Position numbers and translations under genes: made by a program. A stretch of 64,000 nt of DNA from Aquimarina sp. AU474 (GTDB lineage Bacteria; Bacteroidota; Bacteroidia; Flavobacteriales; Flavobacteriaceae). The stretch spans positions 248,001 to 312,000 of the forward strand of contig NZ_OMPE01000008.1 of the NCBI RefSeq assembly GCF_900312815.1. The letters are read 5' to 3'. This document shows positions 27,801 to 37,060 of the stretch, piece after piece. Below the pieces are notes generated by a model. That model was not told where the DNA came from. It made no database searches and saw only the letters and a list, made by a program, of their open reading frames with translations. Positions within the stretch are counted from its first letter, which is position 1. The number at the start of each line of letters is the position of its first letter.

Positions 27801-27814
27801 GGGGGATTTCCCCC
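27801..27814 (-). terminator. G5/C5 hairpin with T-tract on the minus strand
   Basis: GGGGG and CCCCC with a 4-nt loop are followed on the minus strand by TTTTTTTG (27793-27800). It looks like a terminator for minus-strand transcription, but the nearest upstream minus gene ends about 680 bp away at 28498, so its use is unclear. Confidence 0.4.
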
Positions 27815-27903
27815 TAACCATTATTAGTTAAACTCCCCTTACACAGTATTGCACTTATACATACTTTTGGGTATCACTTTTATCACACTAATAAACAAAT
27901 AAT

Positions 27904-28092
27904 ATGAAACGGCTTTTACTACCCATAGCACTCATTGCTTTTGCTACAATATCTCTTAGTATAGTGCATATAGACAATGTTAATAAGTTGGATGCTCAAT
28001 CAAACAAACTTAGAAAGAAAGTAAAAACAGAGGTCAATTCATCTAATATACCTGATCACTCTCCATCTATAGATAGATCCAAGACTAAATGA
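27904..28092 (+). CDS. Small membrane protein, copy A (62 aa)
   Basis: The 62-aa product has one N-terminal hydrophobic segment (residues 4-21) ending in VHIDNVNKL and a basic, Ser-rich tail. The next short gene at 28335 encodes a clear paralogue (shared pattern MK..LLP..LI.F followed by VHIDN.NKL), and both start codons follow AAATAAT. Conservation between two copies supports real translation. There is no known family. The segment could be a signal anchor with the tail in the periplasm. Confidence 0.55.
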   Translation: MKRLLLPIALIAFATISLSIVHIDNVNKLDAQSNKLRKKVKTEVNSSNIPDHSPSIDRSKTK

Positions 28093-28185
28093 AGGGTTAA
28101 CGATTCTATTGTAATTGACCCATAGCTAAATCTTAATAGTTTATAGCTAAACTTATATAAATAGGGATTAAACGTTGTGAGATAG

Positions 28186-28263
28186 ATGTATAACCAATAC
28201 TTACGAATTCTAATTGAACAACTACGAATTCTAAAAGACATCAAAAATGACCTAGATACATAG
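28186..28263 (+). CDS. Possible 25-aa micro-ORF
   Basis: An ATG-initiated 25-codon frame between the two small membrane protein genes encodes an amphipathic, Leu/Ile-rich helix (YLRILIEQLRILKDI). The DNA repeats TACGAATTCTA twice within it. It has no clear ribosome binding site or relative, so translation is uncertain. Confidence 0.2.
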   Translation: MYNQYLRILIEQLRILKDIKNDLDT

Positions 28264-28264
28264 T

Positions 28265-28300
28265 TACTTTTATACCGTAATTAAAGTATGGTCTTTTTTT
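28265..28300 (+). terminator. Weak terminator-like hairpin in the small-gene cluster
   Basis: TACTTT (28265-28270) and AAAGTA (28283-28288) can pair, and TGGTCTTTTTTT follows. The stem is short, so this is tentative. It would end a transcript covering the 27904 gene. Confidence 0.3.
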
Positions 28301-28334
28301 GCTCCCAATTACCTTAATCCCAAAATAAAATAAT

Positions 28335-28490
28335 ATGAAACAGTTTTTATTACCTGTAGTGTTAATTTGTTTTACGATACTTTGCTTAGTTTTTGTTCAT
28401 ATTGATAACATGAATAAGCTAAATAAGGAGAAAATAGCTTTAGATAAGAAACAGGATAAAAAAATGCATACCAAGTCGATACAATTATAG
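28335..28490 (+). CDS. Small membrane protein, copy B (51 aa)
   Basis: The 51-aa product is MKQFLLPVV-initiated, with a hydrophobic segment (4-21), the conserved VHIDNMNKL and a Lys-rich tail. It is the paralogue of the 62-aa protein encoded at 27904, with matching upstream AAATAAT. The gene is short and easily missed by length cut-offs. Confidence 0.5.
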   Translation: MKQFLLPVVLICFTILCLVFVHIDNMNKLNKEKIALDKKQDKKMHTKSIQL

Positions 28491-28497
28491 GTGATAA

Positions 28498-28917
28498 TTA
28501 ACCTCTTTGGTCTATAAATAATGCTCTAAGTTCTGGAGTAGGAATCATACAGCTTTCCTTTTTGCCAAACCACTTGTATCTATTTTTGGCAATAATATCA
28601 TAAATCCAATCTCTAAAGAATTTGGGTAAAATAAGGAAAACAGAAAATAAGGGATAAATACCAGTCAGCTGCTTTGCAATTTGTAATGCAGCTGTTGATT
28701 TATGATAATATGATACACCTGTATCAATTAGTAAAATTGAATCAATTCCCGTAGTATCTATATTTCTTTCAATTATTAATTTTTTGCCAATATCACTTTG
28801 TAGGGAAGCATACCTGAAAACATCTTTTTTGTCACGGTTAATAATAAAATTAATAGCACTATTACAAAGGTTACAGACACCGTCAAATAATATGATTTTT
28901 TTCCCTTTTTCGATCAT
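28498..28917 (-). CDS. DCC-family (DUF393) thiol-disulfide oxidoreductase-like protein
   Basis: The 139-aa protein has the defining N-terminal motif FDGVCNLCN (a DxxCxxC pair) followed by the conserved RDKKDVFRYASLQSDIGK and a C-terminal region typical of YuxK/DCC proteins. The two Cys suggest a thioredoxin-like redox role. The start at 28917 (MIEKGKKI) is the first ATG; the frame extends five codons to a TTG. Its physiological partner is unknown. Confidence 0.85.
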   Translation of the reverse strand: MIEKGKKIILFDGVCNLCNSAINFIINRDKKDVFRYASLQSDIGKKLIIERNIDTTGIDSILLIDTGVSYYHKSTAALQIAKQLTGIYPLFSVFLILPKFFRDWIYDIIAKNRYKWFGKKESCMIPTPELRALFIDQRG

Positions 28918-28975
28918 ACTACAAAGATACAATGAAAAATTAATTAAAAATGAGGGTTTAGTAATTCGTTAAGAG

Positions 28976-29791
28976 TTACTTTAAAATTATTGAATCTATG
29001 ACCTGTTGCGTAGTAATTTGCAAGTTTTTTGGGAGTTTGTTATCCTTTGGTAACACAGCAAGATAGCGATCACTATTAGAATCAAAAACTTGTTTGTAAA
29101 TAGGGTCACTAAGTTGTAAAATATCACAAATTTCCTTAATTAAATCAAAGTGATAGGATAAATCAGTACTGCCCAAATGAAAAATACCTTTTCTACCTCG
29201 ATTTATAATATAGTGTATTTGTTGCGTTAACTTTGATATCGAAGTAGCGTTAATAATAACGTTAGGAAATACTTCTATTGGAGCTTTTAAATCGTATAGT
29301 GTTTTTATTTCTTGTACTCTTGGAGTGACGGCACCAAATATCATTGGTATTCTGGCAATTACATATTTATTTGTAGGTAATCGCATTAATGCATTTTCGA
29401 TCTTAATTTTAAATCTACCATATACACTATTACTTAAGGTTTTGTCGTATTCGTATGAGGGATAGTTACTAAAGGAATCAAACACATTAGCACTTGACAT
29501 AAAAACTAATTTGCATTTATGGTTTTTGATCCAATTTATAATTCGTTGATGTGCATCTAATTGTGAGTTGAAATTACCTCTAATGGCAGAAACTATAATA
29601 GTAGGCTTAAGGTTATCTAGTAAAATAGAGATATCTTCTAGTTCCATATCATATTGAAAAAATTTTTGATTCTTTTCAAAGAAGGTGTTATCAGTACAAT
29701 ATGTACCATAAGTATCATAATAGGAATTTAACTCCTTGTACAGAGCATTTCCTATAAAACCACTAGCTCCTAAAATTAAAATCTTCTTCAA
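28976..29791 (-). CDS. NAD(P)-dependent epimerase/dehydratase-like (RmlD-like) protein
   Basis: The 271-aa extended short-chain dehydrogenase has the dinucleotide motif GASGFIG (residues 8-14), SSANVFD in place of the usual catalytic Ser/Thr strand, and a YxxxK-like YGRFK. It resembles dTDP-4-dehydrorhamnose reductase (RmlD) and related sugar-nucleotide enzymes. No rml cluster is nearby, so the substrate is open. The start is a TTG at 29791 (LKKILILGASG); no in-frame ATG precedes the Rossmann fold. Confidence 0.7.
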   Translation of the reverse strand: MKKILILGASGFIGNALYKELNSYYDTYGTYCTDNTFFEKNQKFFQYDMELEDISILLDNLKPTIIVSAIRGNFNSQLDAHQRIINWIKNHKCKLVFMSSANVFDSFSNYPSYEYDKTLSNSVYGRFKIKIENALMRLPTNKYVIARIPMIFGAVTPRVQEIKTLYDLKAPIEVFPNVIINATSISKLTQQIHYIINRGRKGIFHLGSTDLSYHFDLIKEICDILQLSDPIYKQVFDSNSDRYLAVLPKDNKLPKNLQITTQQVIDSIILK

Positions 29792-29874
29792 ACTGATATT
29801 GCTATAAAAAAATTAAGTTTCAAATATTACATATGTAACTTTGAAACTTAACTTTACTATTTTTTATTGTAAAA

Positions 29875-30957
29875 CTAGCCTTTATAAAATGGTAATTTAA
29901 CTACGGTTGCAGGAATTGCTTTTTTTCGCACTTGAATATTAATCTTACTCCCCGGTTTTGCAAACACAGTAGGAACATATCCTAAACCAATACCTTTACC
30001 TAATGAAGGCGACATTGTACCAGAGGTAACAATCCCTATGGTATTACCGTTTCCATCTACAATATCATAATCATGACGAGGAATACCTCGATCATCTAAT
30101 TCAAACCCTACTAGTTTTCGTTCTGCGCCATGTTCTTTTTCTTTGGCTAATGCCTCGGCATTGATAAAGTCTTTTGAGAACTTTGTTATCCAACCTAATC
30201 CTGCTTCTATAGGAGAAGTAGTATCACTAATATCGTTTCCATAAAGACAATATCCCATTTCTAAACGAAGAGTGTCTCTGGCAGCTAATCCTACTGGTTT
30301 GATCCCAAAATCAGCACCTGCTTCAAGTACTTTGTCCCATATCTGCTTTACTTCAGAGTTTTTGCAATATATTTCAAAACCACCGCTACCGGTATATCCT
30401 GTTGCAGAAATAATAACATGTTCTATTCCTGCAAAATCTGATACTTCAAAAGTGTAAAATTTCATTGCTTCAAGATCAACAGAGGTAAGAGATTGCATTG
30501 CTGCAGAAGCTTTTGGACCTTGGATAGCAAGTAATGAATAATCATCAGATAAATCACGCATTTCCGCATTCATGCTATTATGACTGCTTATCCAGTTCCA
30601 GTCTTTTTCAATATTAGAAGCATTTACTACCAGAAGATATTTTTCGTCGGCAATTTTGTATACAATCAAATCGTCTACAACTCCACCTTTATCATTTGGT
30701 AAACAACTGTATTGGGCTTTACCATCTACTAATTTAGAAGCATCATTTGAAGTTACTTTTTGAATAAGATCCAATGCATTTGGGCCAGTTATCAAAAATT
30801 CACCCATATGAGATACATCAAAAACACCAACATCCTTACGTACTGTTTCATGTTCAATATTAACTCCCTCATAAGATACAGGCATATTATATCCTGCAAA
30901 TGGTACCATTTTCGCTCCAAGAGCTGTATGAGTTTCTGTTAAAGCTGTATTTTTCAT
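29875..30957 (-). CDS. gcvT: Aminomethyltransferase (glycine cleavage T protein)
   Basis: The 360-aa folate-dependent enzyme transfers the methylene group of the glycine cleavage H-protein intermediate to tetrahydrofolate, releasing ammonia. Typical motifs are [23 protein letters not shown], the Asp in [16 protein letters not shown] and [17 protein letters not shown]. Length matches the family. The other gcv genes are not in this window, so the system is split as in many Bacteroidetes. Confidence 0.95.
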   Translation of the reverse strand: MKNTALTETHTALGAKMVPFAGYNMPVSYEGVNIEHETVRKDVGVFDVSHMGEFLITGPNALDLIQKVTSNDASKLVDGKAQYSCLPNDKGGVVDDLIVYKIADEKYLLVVNASNIEKDWNWISSHNSMNAEMRDLSDDYSLLAIQGPKASAAMQSLTSVDLEAMKFYTFEVSDFAGIEHVIISATGYTGSGGFEIYCKNSEVKQIWDKVLEAGADFGIKPVGLAARDTLRLEMGYCLYGNDISDTTSPIEAGLGWITKFSKDFINAEALAKEKEHGAERKLVGFELDDRGIPRHDYDIVDGNGNTIGIVTSGTMSPSLGKGIGLGYVPTVFAKPGSKINIQVRKKAIPATVVKLPFYKG

Positions 30958-31186
30958 TGTGTGACAGGTTATTAAATTGACGCCGAAAGTAAAAAACTTT
31001 GTTTAGGTATACAATGCTTTTTTGTTATAATCTTAATTAATTTATGAGTATAATTATCCATTTGCATGGATATATTATGATATCCCTAATATAGGAAGAG
31101 ATACATTTATTACTTAATAATTGTAGGTATTGTAAAAGTTTTTATACTTTTAGTTTGATCTCATTTCGTAACCAAACATAAATAAC

Positions 31187-31600
31187 ATGCCATCGGGATA
31201 TTCTGGAACACCACTTGCTAAAAAATTAGGTATAAAAGAGGGCAATATGATTACATTGTATAATCAACCAATAAATTATTTTGATTTGCTTATTGATCTT
31301 CCGGATGGAGTTAAGAAATTGGATGTTTTAAGAAATGAAAGCGCTGATTTTATTCATATTTTCTGCACTTCTTTTAAAGAACTACGACAAGTTGCTCCTA
31401 AGTTTAAACCGGCCTTAAAAAAAACAGGGATGTTATGGGTTAGTTGGCCCAAAGGTAGTTCGAATATTGCTACTGACCTTAAGAGAGATCCAATTAGAGA
31501 CTATCTTATTAGTATCGGGTTGGTTGATATAAAAGTTGCTGCTGTCGATGATAACTGGAGTGGTTTAAAGTTCGTGTATCGAATAAAAGATAGAAATTAG
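31187..31600 (+). CDS. DUF3052-like protein
   Basis: The 137-aa cytosolic protein opens with GYSGTPLAKKLGIKEG and contains FIHIFCTSFKEL, MLWVSWPKGSS and VDIKVAAVDDNWSGLKFVYR. These match the small DUF3052-like family, whose function is unknown. It is a single gene preceding the ECF/SusCD locus but separated from it by about 200 bp. Confidence 0.7.
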   Translation: MPSGYSGTPLAKKLGIKEGNMITLYNQPINYFDLLIDLPDGVKKLDVLRNESADFIHIFCTSFKELRQVAPKFKPALKKTGMLWVSWPKGSSNIATDLKRDPIRDYLISIGLVDIKVAAVDDNWSGLKFVYRIKDRN

Positions 31601-31730
31601 TTTTTTTTAACAAGCTGATATTTAGTTTTTTAACTTTAAATTAGTTTTTTCGTTTACACAAGATTGAATAAATCCTGCATGAAGAAAAAGGTTGTCTTAA
31701 TAGTAAATAAAATGTTATGCATAATAAACT

Positions 31731-31750
31731 TATAACAAAACATTGTTATA
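31731..31750. promoter_or_regulatory. Inverted repeat upstream of the SusCD-locus sigma factor
   Basis: TATAACAA and TTGTTATA flank AACA, a perfect 8-bp inverted repeat 53 nt before the proposed TTG start. It could be an operator or a hairpin. No regulator is assigned. Confidence 0.35.
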
Positions 31751-31803
31751 AAAACGTTAAGCAATCAAAAAAATATTTACCTTTATGATGAAGAATTGTA
31801 GCA

Positions 31804-32376
31804 TTGGAAAGCGAATTACAAATATCGAATGATTTTTTTATTAAGAATCTAAATGAAGGTAATAAAGAAGCCTTTAAAGTTCTTTTTGAACTCTACTATA
31901 ACAAATTGTTATATGTAGCTCAGAGCTATATTTCTAACAAAGAAGATGCTGAAGAAATCGTACAGGATACCTTTGTAAAAGCTTGGAAAAAAAGAAAAAA
32001 AATATCTTCTAATATTAATGGTTATCTTTTTAAGGTTACTAAAAATTCTTGTTTAGATTATTTAAGGTCAAGAAAATACAAATTGAGTAGTTCGAATAAT
32101 CTAATTCAATTAGAAGCGTTTATAAACCATAACGCTTTAGCAGATTCTGATTCTTCTTTGATTATTGAAAAGGAACTTGCGCAAAAAATACAATCTGGAA
32201 TAGCTTTATTACCAGAAAAATGTAAAAAAGTGTTTATTAAGAGCCGAATAGAGGGCTTAAAGAATAAAGAAATATCTGATGAGCTGAATATTTCTATCAA
32301 AACTGTTGAAAATCATATGTCAAAAGCCTTAAAACATATGAGAGTGCATCTTCGCGAATTCTTATCTTTTTTCTAA
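31804..32376 (+). CDS. ECF sigma factor of the SusCD/peptidase locus
   Basis: The 190-aa sigma-70 protein has region 2 (about 15-85; LFELYYNKLLYVAQSYI, DAEEIVQDTFVKAWKKR) and region 4 (about 125-185; LLPEKCKKVFIKSRIEGLKNKEI, SIKTVENHMSKALKHMR). This is the Bacteroidetes ECF type that partners with FecR. The start is a TTG at 31804: the frame opens only after a TGA at 31789-31791 and has no earlier in-frame ATG. The FecR gene follows 67 nt downstream. Confidence 0.9.
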   Translation: MESELQISNDFFIKNLNEGNKEAFKVLFELYYNKLLYVAQSYISNKEDAEEIVQDTFVKAWKKRKKISSNINGYLFKVTKNSCLDYLRSRKYKLSSSNNLIQLEAFINHNALADSDSSLIIEKELAQKIQSGIALLPEKCKKVFIKSRIEGLKNKEISDELNISIKTVENHMSKALKHMRVHLREFLSFF

Positions 32377-32443
32377 AAAATATAAATATTAACTAGGGGG
32401 TAGTTTATTTTTTTACGTCTTTATTAGTATAAGACTATAATCA

Positions 32444-33433
32444 ATGCAAGAAAACGAACTACTTAAATATATTTCGGGAGAATCTAATGATGAAGAAAGG
32501 AGTGCTGTAATTGAATGGATTAGGCAGGATCCTGAACATCAGAAACGTTATTCTACTCTCAAAGCAAAATATGTAGCTTCTACGCTCGATTTTGTTGATA
32601 CTGATTCTCAAGATGTACAAAAAGCGTATACCAATTTTTCCTCAAAGAAAATTGATAAGAGAAAAACTATATATAAACCAGTGGTCGCTGTAATAGCCGC
32701 TGTGATACTGCCTTTAATAATTTGGCAATCGTATATATATATTAATAATGATAACCTGATAGTTTCTACGCAGGAGTTTATTGCCGATAATGTTATTAGT
32801 ATTGTTACAGAGCATGGCAATCAAAAAACAGTAGTATTACCAGATGGATCTATGGTTACTTTAAATGCTGGTAGTAGTTTAAATTACCCAAAAGAATTTA
32901 CAGATAATATTAGGCAGGTTAATTTAAAAGGTGAAGCTTTTTTTGATGTCAAAAAAGATACAAACAAGCCTTTTATTGTACATACAGAACATCTGAAGGT
33001 AAGAGTTCTTGGTACATCTTTTAATGTAAAATCGTATGCCAAAGACAAAAACATAGAAACAACACTCGTAACGGGTAAGGTAGAGGTTATTCAGGATAGA
33101 GTAAAAACGCCAATAGTTTTGGTCCCTTCTCAAAGAGCAATATTTAATAAAGAAAAGAATGGAATTAAAGTTGATCGCGTTGATTCTGAAAAGATAGTAG
33201 CTTGGAAAAAAGGAAAATTGATTTTTGATAAAACCCCTTTACAACAAGTTGTCTTGGATTTGAAAAGAAAATATAATGTGGATTTTGTAATAGAATCCGA
33301 TTCCCTTTTAAATTATAAATATACAGGAGAGTTTGATAACCTTGATTTGGATGAGGTTCTCAAGTTCCTTAAACTATCGTCATCCATACAATACAAATAT
33401 GAAAACAATAAAGTTATGCTAAACTCAGAATAG
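32444..33433 (+). CDS. FecR-type anti-sigma factor
   Basis: The 329-aa inner-membrane regulator has a cytosolic N-terminal sigma-binding region (1-70), a transmembrane helix (about 77-97), a FecR domain (about 110-210; TEHGNQKTVVLPDGSMVTLNAGS) and a C-terminal DUF4974/STN-like domain (about 250-329; FDKTPLQQVVLDLKRKYNVDF). It should relay the state of the STN-containing SusC receptor to the upstream sigma factor. Confidence 0.92.
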   Translation: MQENELLKYISGESNDEERSAVIEWIRQDPEHQKRYSTLKAKYVASTLDFVDTDSQDVQKAYTNFSSKKIDKRKTIYKPVVAVIAAVILPLIIWQSYIYINNDNLIVSTQEFIADNVISIVTEHGNQKTVVLPDGSMVTLNAGSSLNYPKEFTDNIRQVNLKGEAFFDVKKDTNKPFIVHTEHLKVRVLGTSFNVKSYAKDKNIETTLVTGKVEVIQDRVKTPIVLVPSQRAIFNKEKNGIKVDRVDSEKIVAWKKGKLIFDKTPLQQVVLDLKRKYNVDFVIESDSLLNYKYTGEFDNLDLDEVLKFLKLSSSIQYKYENNKVMLNSE

Positions 33434-33444
33434 AGTATAAAAAA

Positions 33445-33470
33445 AGAGAAGATGCTGGAACACCTTCTCT
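33445..33470 (+). terminator. Hairpin between fecR and susC
   Basis: AGAGAAG (33445-33451) pairs with CTTCTCT (33464-33470), extended by two pairs after one mismatch. No T-tract follows, so it may be a processing or attenuation structure rather than a strict terminator. Confidence 0.35.
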
Positions 33471-33522
33471 ATAGATCATTTAATTAGACTCAGAAATCGA
33501 ATAATTAAAATCATACAAAATT

Positions 33523-36500
33523 ATGAAAAAAAAACCATCAGGGGTTTTCTTGTCCAGAAAACATCTAATAAGAATTATGAAAATTTATTCTTTACTCATT
33601 TTTATAACCATTTCGAAGCTATTTTCATACAATACGTATTCTCAGAATATTTCTGTTTCTTTGAATGAAGTCACTTTACAGACGGCAATCAAGGAAATCG
33701 AAGAAAAAAGTGAATATAGTTTTTTCTATAATAACAGTTTAATAGACATTTCAAAAAAAGTGTCTCTTACTGTTAGCAACGAAAAAGTACGAAGAGTATT
33801 GAATGGATTATTTGCCGATACTAACATTGGTTTTAAGATATATAAAAACCAAATAGTGCTATTTCCTAGAGATGTTAGAGCATCAGAACAAGCATTTAAA
33901 AACTTGTTAAGCTACATACAGGAGAATGCAGAAAAATCTATTAAAAGAACCGCCATACCAGATAATTTTAGTTTTGCTCAAAATCGTATTAAAGGTATAG
34001 TTACAGGGCAGGATGGGTTACCTTTACCTGGAGTTAATGTTTTGGTTAAAGGAACAAATAAAGGCGCTTTAACAGATTTTGATGGAAATTATGATTTAGC
34101 AGCCAATCCAGGAGATGTATTAGTGTTTTCCTATGTTGGTTTTGTAACTCAAGAGATTATTGCCACTAATAATCAGCTCAATGTTACTTTAGAAGAAGAT
34201 GTAAGTACCCTAGATGAAGTTGTAGTGGTTGCTTATGGTACCGCTAGTAGATCATCTATAGTTGGTTCTGTTACACAAATAGAATCCGAAGATATTGAAA
34301 GAAGACCAGTTACCAATGTTCTAACCGTTCTTGATGGTGCAGCCGCAGGGGTTAAAATCACTCCGGCTAACGGTCAACCTGGATCGAGTCCAGCTATTCG
34401 TGTAAGAGGTTTTGGTTCTATTAACGCTTCTAATAGCCCTTTAATAGTTGTAGATGGGGTCGAATTTGTAGGGCAGTTTTCTAGCCTTAACCCAAATGAT
34501 ATTGCAAATGTTAGTATTCTTAAAGATGCAGCCTCTACCTCACTTTATGGTAGTAGAGCGGCAAATGGTGTTGTTATTATTACAACAAAAAAAGGAAAAA
34601 AAGGAAAAGACACATTTACGCTAGATATCAGTCAAGGTGTTAGTACAAGAAGTATTGGAGAATATGAAAGAGTGAACCCAGCTCAGTATTATCAAGTAAT
34701 GTGGGAAGCACTAAGGAATGGTCTTTCTGTATCTGGTAGCACGCCTTTAGACGAAGCTAATCAACAAGCTAGTGATGAGATATTTGATGAATTAGGTATT
34801 AACCCTTTTAATGTTGCTAATGATCAAATTGTTTTAACAGATGGCTCAATTAACCCAGCGGCTCAGTTACGATATGATGATTTGGATTGGCAAGATCCTT
34901 TGGTACGCACAGGGTATAGATCTAATTTAAGTTTTTCATATGGTGGGGCTAGCGAAACTACGGATTACTTTGCATCATTAAGTTACTTAGAAGAAGATGG
35001 GTATATAATTAATTCTGATTTTCAAAGAATTACTGGACGTGTTAATGTTAATAGTCAATTAACTAAGAATTTTAAAACTGGTATTAATTTATCGGTTGCC
35101 TCGTCTGAATCTAATAATGCGAATGACGGAGGTAATAACAGTTTGGTAAATCCTTTTAGAACTACAAGGTTAATTGCTTCTATATATCCAGTGTTCTTAC
35201 ATGATGCTGATACAGGAGAATTTATATTAGATGATAATGGGGATAGACAATTTGATAGTAGTAATAGTAGAGTAGGAAGCTCTGCTGGTAGAAATGTAAT
35301 TCAAGAAACAATATTAAATAAAGATTCTGATAAAATATTTTCGGTTAATGCCAGGACTTATGCAGAATTTAAATTCTTAAATGATTTTACTTTTACTCTT
35401 AATGCCGCATTAGATAAGCGATTTTTTAGCAATGTAGAATTTAATAATCCTATTGTTGGTGATGGTGCTCCTGATGGAGTGGCAGAAAAAGATGAAATAA
35501 CCAATACTACAATAAACTATAACCAGTTACTACGCTACAATAAGTCTTTTGATGATCATGGAATAACAGTATTACTTGGTCATGAAAGTTTTGATACCGA
35601 AAGAAACTTTTTTACTGCTAATAGAAGAGGGCAAGTTGTAGATGGTAATATCGAGTTGATTAACTTTACGACTACTCAAGATGTAGAATCTAATACCAGA
35701 AGATTAACCAGAGAAGGGTATTTTGGTAGTTTTAATTATGATTTTAGAAATACATACTATTTATCGGGGTCTTATAGAAGAGATGCTTCATCGAGATTTA
35801 ATGATAGTAATAGATGGGGAGATTTCTTTTCTATTGGTGCTTCCTGGAGACTTGATCAGGAAAGCTTTATAAGTGATATAGATTGGATCAATGCTTTTAA
35901 AGTAAGAGCGTCTTATGGTGAAGTAGGTAATGATAACCTACTTGATGCCGCAGGTGTTAGTGATTTTTACATAAGTCAGGGATTATTTGATCTTGGTTTT
36001 AACAATCAATTAGAAGGGGGAGTTCTAGCTGGAACTACAGGAAACCCGGATATTACATGGGAGACTAATATACAGTCTGATGCAGCGTTAGAATTTGGAT
36101 TTTTTAATAATAGAATTTCAGGAACAATAGAATATTATAGAAGAGAATCCAAGGATTTATTATTCTTAGTGCCAATTCCAACGGCTTCAGGTTTAGATTC
36201 AAGGCCTGATAATATTGGTGATATGGTTAATAATGGTTGGGAGTTTGATCTTAATTTAGGGATCATAAAAACCACTAATTTTAATTGGAACTTAAATATT
36301 AATGCTGCAACTATCTCTAATGAAATTACAAAACTTCCTCAAGAAGAAATCATTAATGGAACAAAAAAGTTAGTTGTTGGAGGTGATATTTTTGCATATT
36401 GGTTAAGAGATTGGTATGGAGTTGATCCTGATGATGGTTCTGGATTGTTTATTCTGGACCCAGATCTCGGTGCAATTGGAGACGGTGATGTACGAACTAC

Positions 36501-37050
36501 CGCCGATGGAACCGTCGTAACTACAAATCAAAATAAAGCACAATTTGATTTTACAGGTACTGCAATTCCTGATGTGTTTGGAGCTTTCACGAATAATTTT
36601 AGATATAAAAATTTTGATTTAGGATTTACATTCACGTATCAATTGGGCGGAGAAACATATGATTCTAATTATCAAAATCTAATGCACTCTGGGAGTTATG
36701 GAGTCGCTTTAAGCACGGATATACTTAATCGCTGGCAGCAACCGGGAGATATTACTGATGTACCCAGGTTAGATGCTAATCAAACTGCCGCATTTGGAGC
36801 GGCATCAGATAGATGGTTGATTAAATCAGATTTCCTAGCACTACGACAAATAAGCATGGCTTATAATTTCAATAAAGATTTAGCAAATAAATTGGGACTT
36901 GCAGGTGCAAAAGTATATATGAGCGGAGAAAACATTTTTGTTATAAACGAAAGAAAAGGTTTGGAGCCTGGTCAACGATTTAATGGTACCACTTCAAATA
37001 GATTTTCTCCATCTAGACTTATTTCGTTAGGGTTTAACGTAACATTTTAA
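33523..37050 (+). CDS. SusC/RagA-type TonB-dependent receptor with STN domain
   Basis: The 1175-aa outer-membrane receptor has, in order, a signal region (ending near NTYSQ), an STN domain (about 45-115; LQTAIKEIEEKSEYSFFYNN), a carboxypeptidase-regulatory-like domain (about 155-230; IKGIVTGQDGLPLPGVNV), the plug (about 235-350; DEVVVVAYG, SILKDAASTSLYGSRAANGV) and a beta-barrel ending in SLGFNVTF. The STN domain marks it as a transducing receptor that signals through the FecR/ECF pair just upstream. With SusD and two secreted peptidases downstream, the cargo is more likely peptides than glycans, as for RagAB. Confidence 0.95.
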   Translation: MKKKPSGVFLSRKHLIRIMKIYSLLIFITISKLFSYNTYSQNISVSLNEVTLQTAIKEIEEKSEYSFFYNNSLIDISKKVSLTVSNEKVRRVLNGLFADTNIGFKIYKNQIVLFPRDVRASEQAFKNLLSYIQENAEKSIKRTAIPDNFSFAQNRIKGIVTGQDGLPLPGVNVLVKGTNKGALTDFDGNYDLAANPGDVLVFSYVGFVTQEIIATNNQLNVTLEEDVSTLDEVVVVAYGTASRSSIVGSVTQIESEDIERRPVTNVLTVLDGAAAGVKITPANGQPGSSPAIRVRGFGSINASNSPLIVVDGVEFVGQFSSLNPNDIANVSILKDAASTSLYGSRAANGVVIITTKKGKKGKDTFTLDISQGVSTRSIGEYERVNPAQYYQVMWEALRNGLSVSGSTPLDEANQQASDEIFDELGINPFNVANDQIVLTDGSINPAAQLRYDDLDWQDPLVRTGYRSNLSFSYGGASETTDYFASLSYLEEDGYIINSDFQRITGRVNVNSQLTKNFKTGINLSVASSESNNANDGGNNSLVNPFRTTRLIASIYPVFLHDADTGEFILDDNGDRQFDSSNSRVGSSAGRNVIQETILNKDSDKIFSVNARTYAEFKFLNDFTFTLNAALDKRFFSNVEFNNPIVGDGAPDGVAEKDEITNTTINYNQLLRYNKSFDDHGITVLLGHESFDTERNFFTANRRGQVVDGNIELINFTTTQDVESNTRRLTREGYFGSFNYDFRNTYYLSGSYRRDASSRFNDSNRWGDFFSIGASWRLDQESFISDIDWINAFKVRASYGEVGNDNLLDAAGVSDFYISQGLFDLGFNNQLEGGVLAGTTGNPDITWETNIQSDAALEFGFFNNRISGTIEYYRRESKDLLFLVPIPTASGLDSRPDNIGDMVNNGWEFDLNLGIIKTTNFNWNLNINAATISNEITKLPQEEIINGTKKLVVGGDIFAYWLRDWYGVDPDDGSGLFILDPDLGAIGDGDVRTTADGTVVTTNQNKAQFDFTGTAIPDVFGAFTNNFRYKNFDLGFTFTYQLGGETYDSNYQNLMHSGSYGVALSTDILNRWQQPGDITDVPRLDANQTAAFGAASDRWLIKSDFLALRQISMAYNFNKDLANKLGLAGAKVYMSGENIFVINERKGLEPGQRFNGTTSNRFSPSRLISLGFNVTF

Positions 37051-37060
37051 AAAAGAAATT

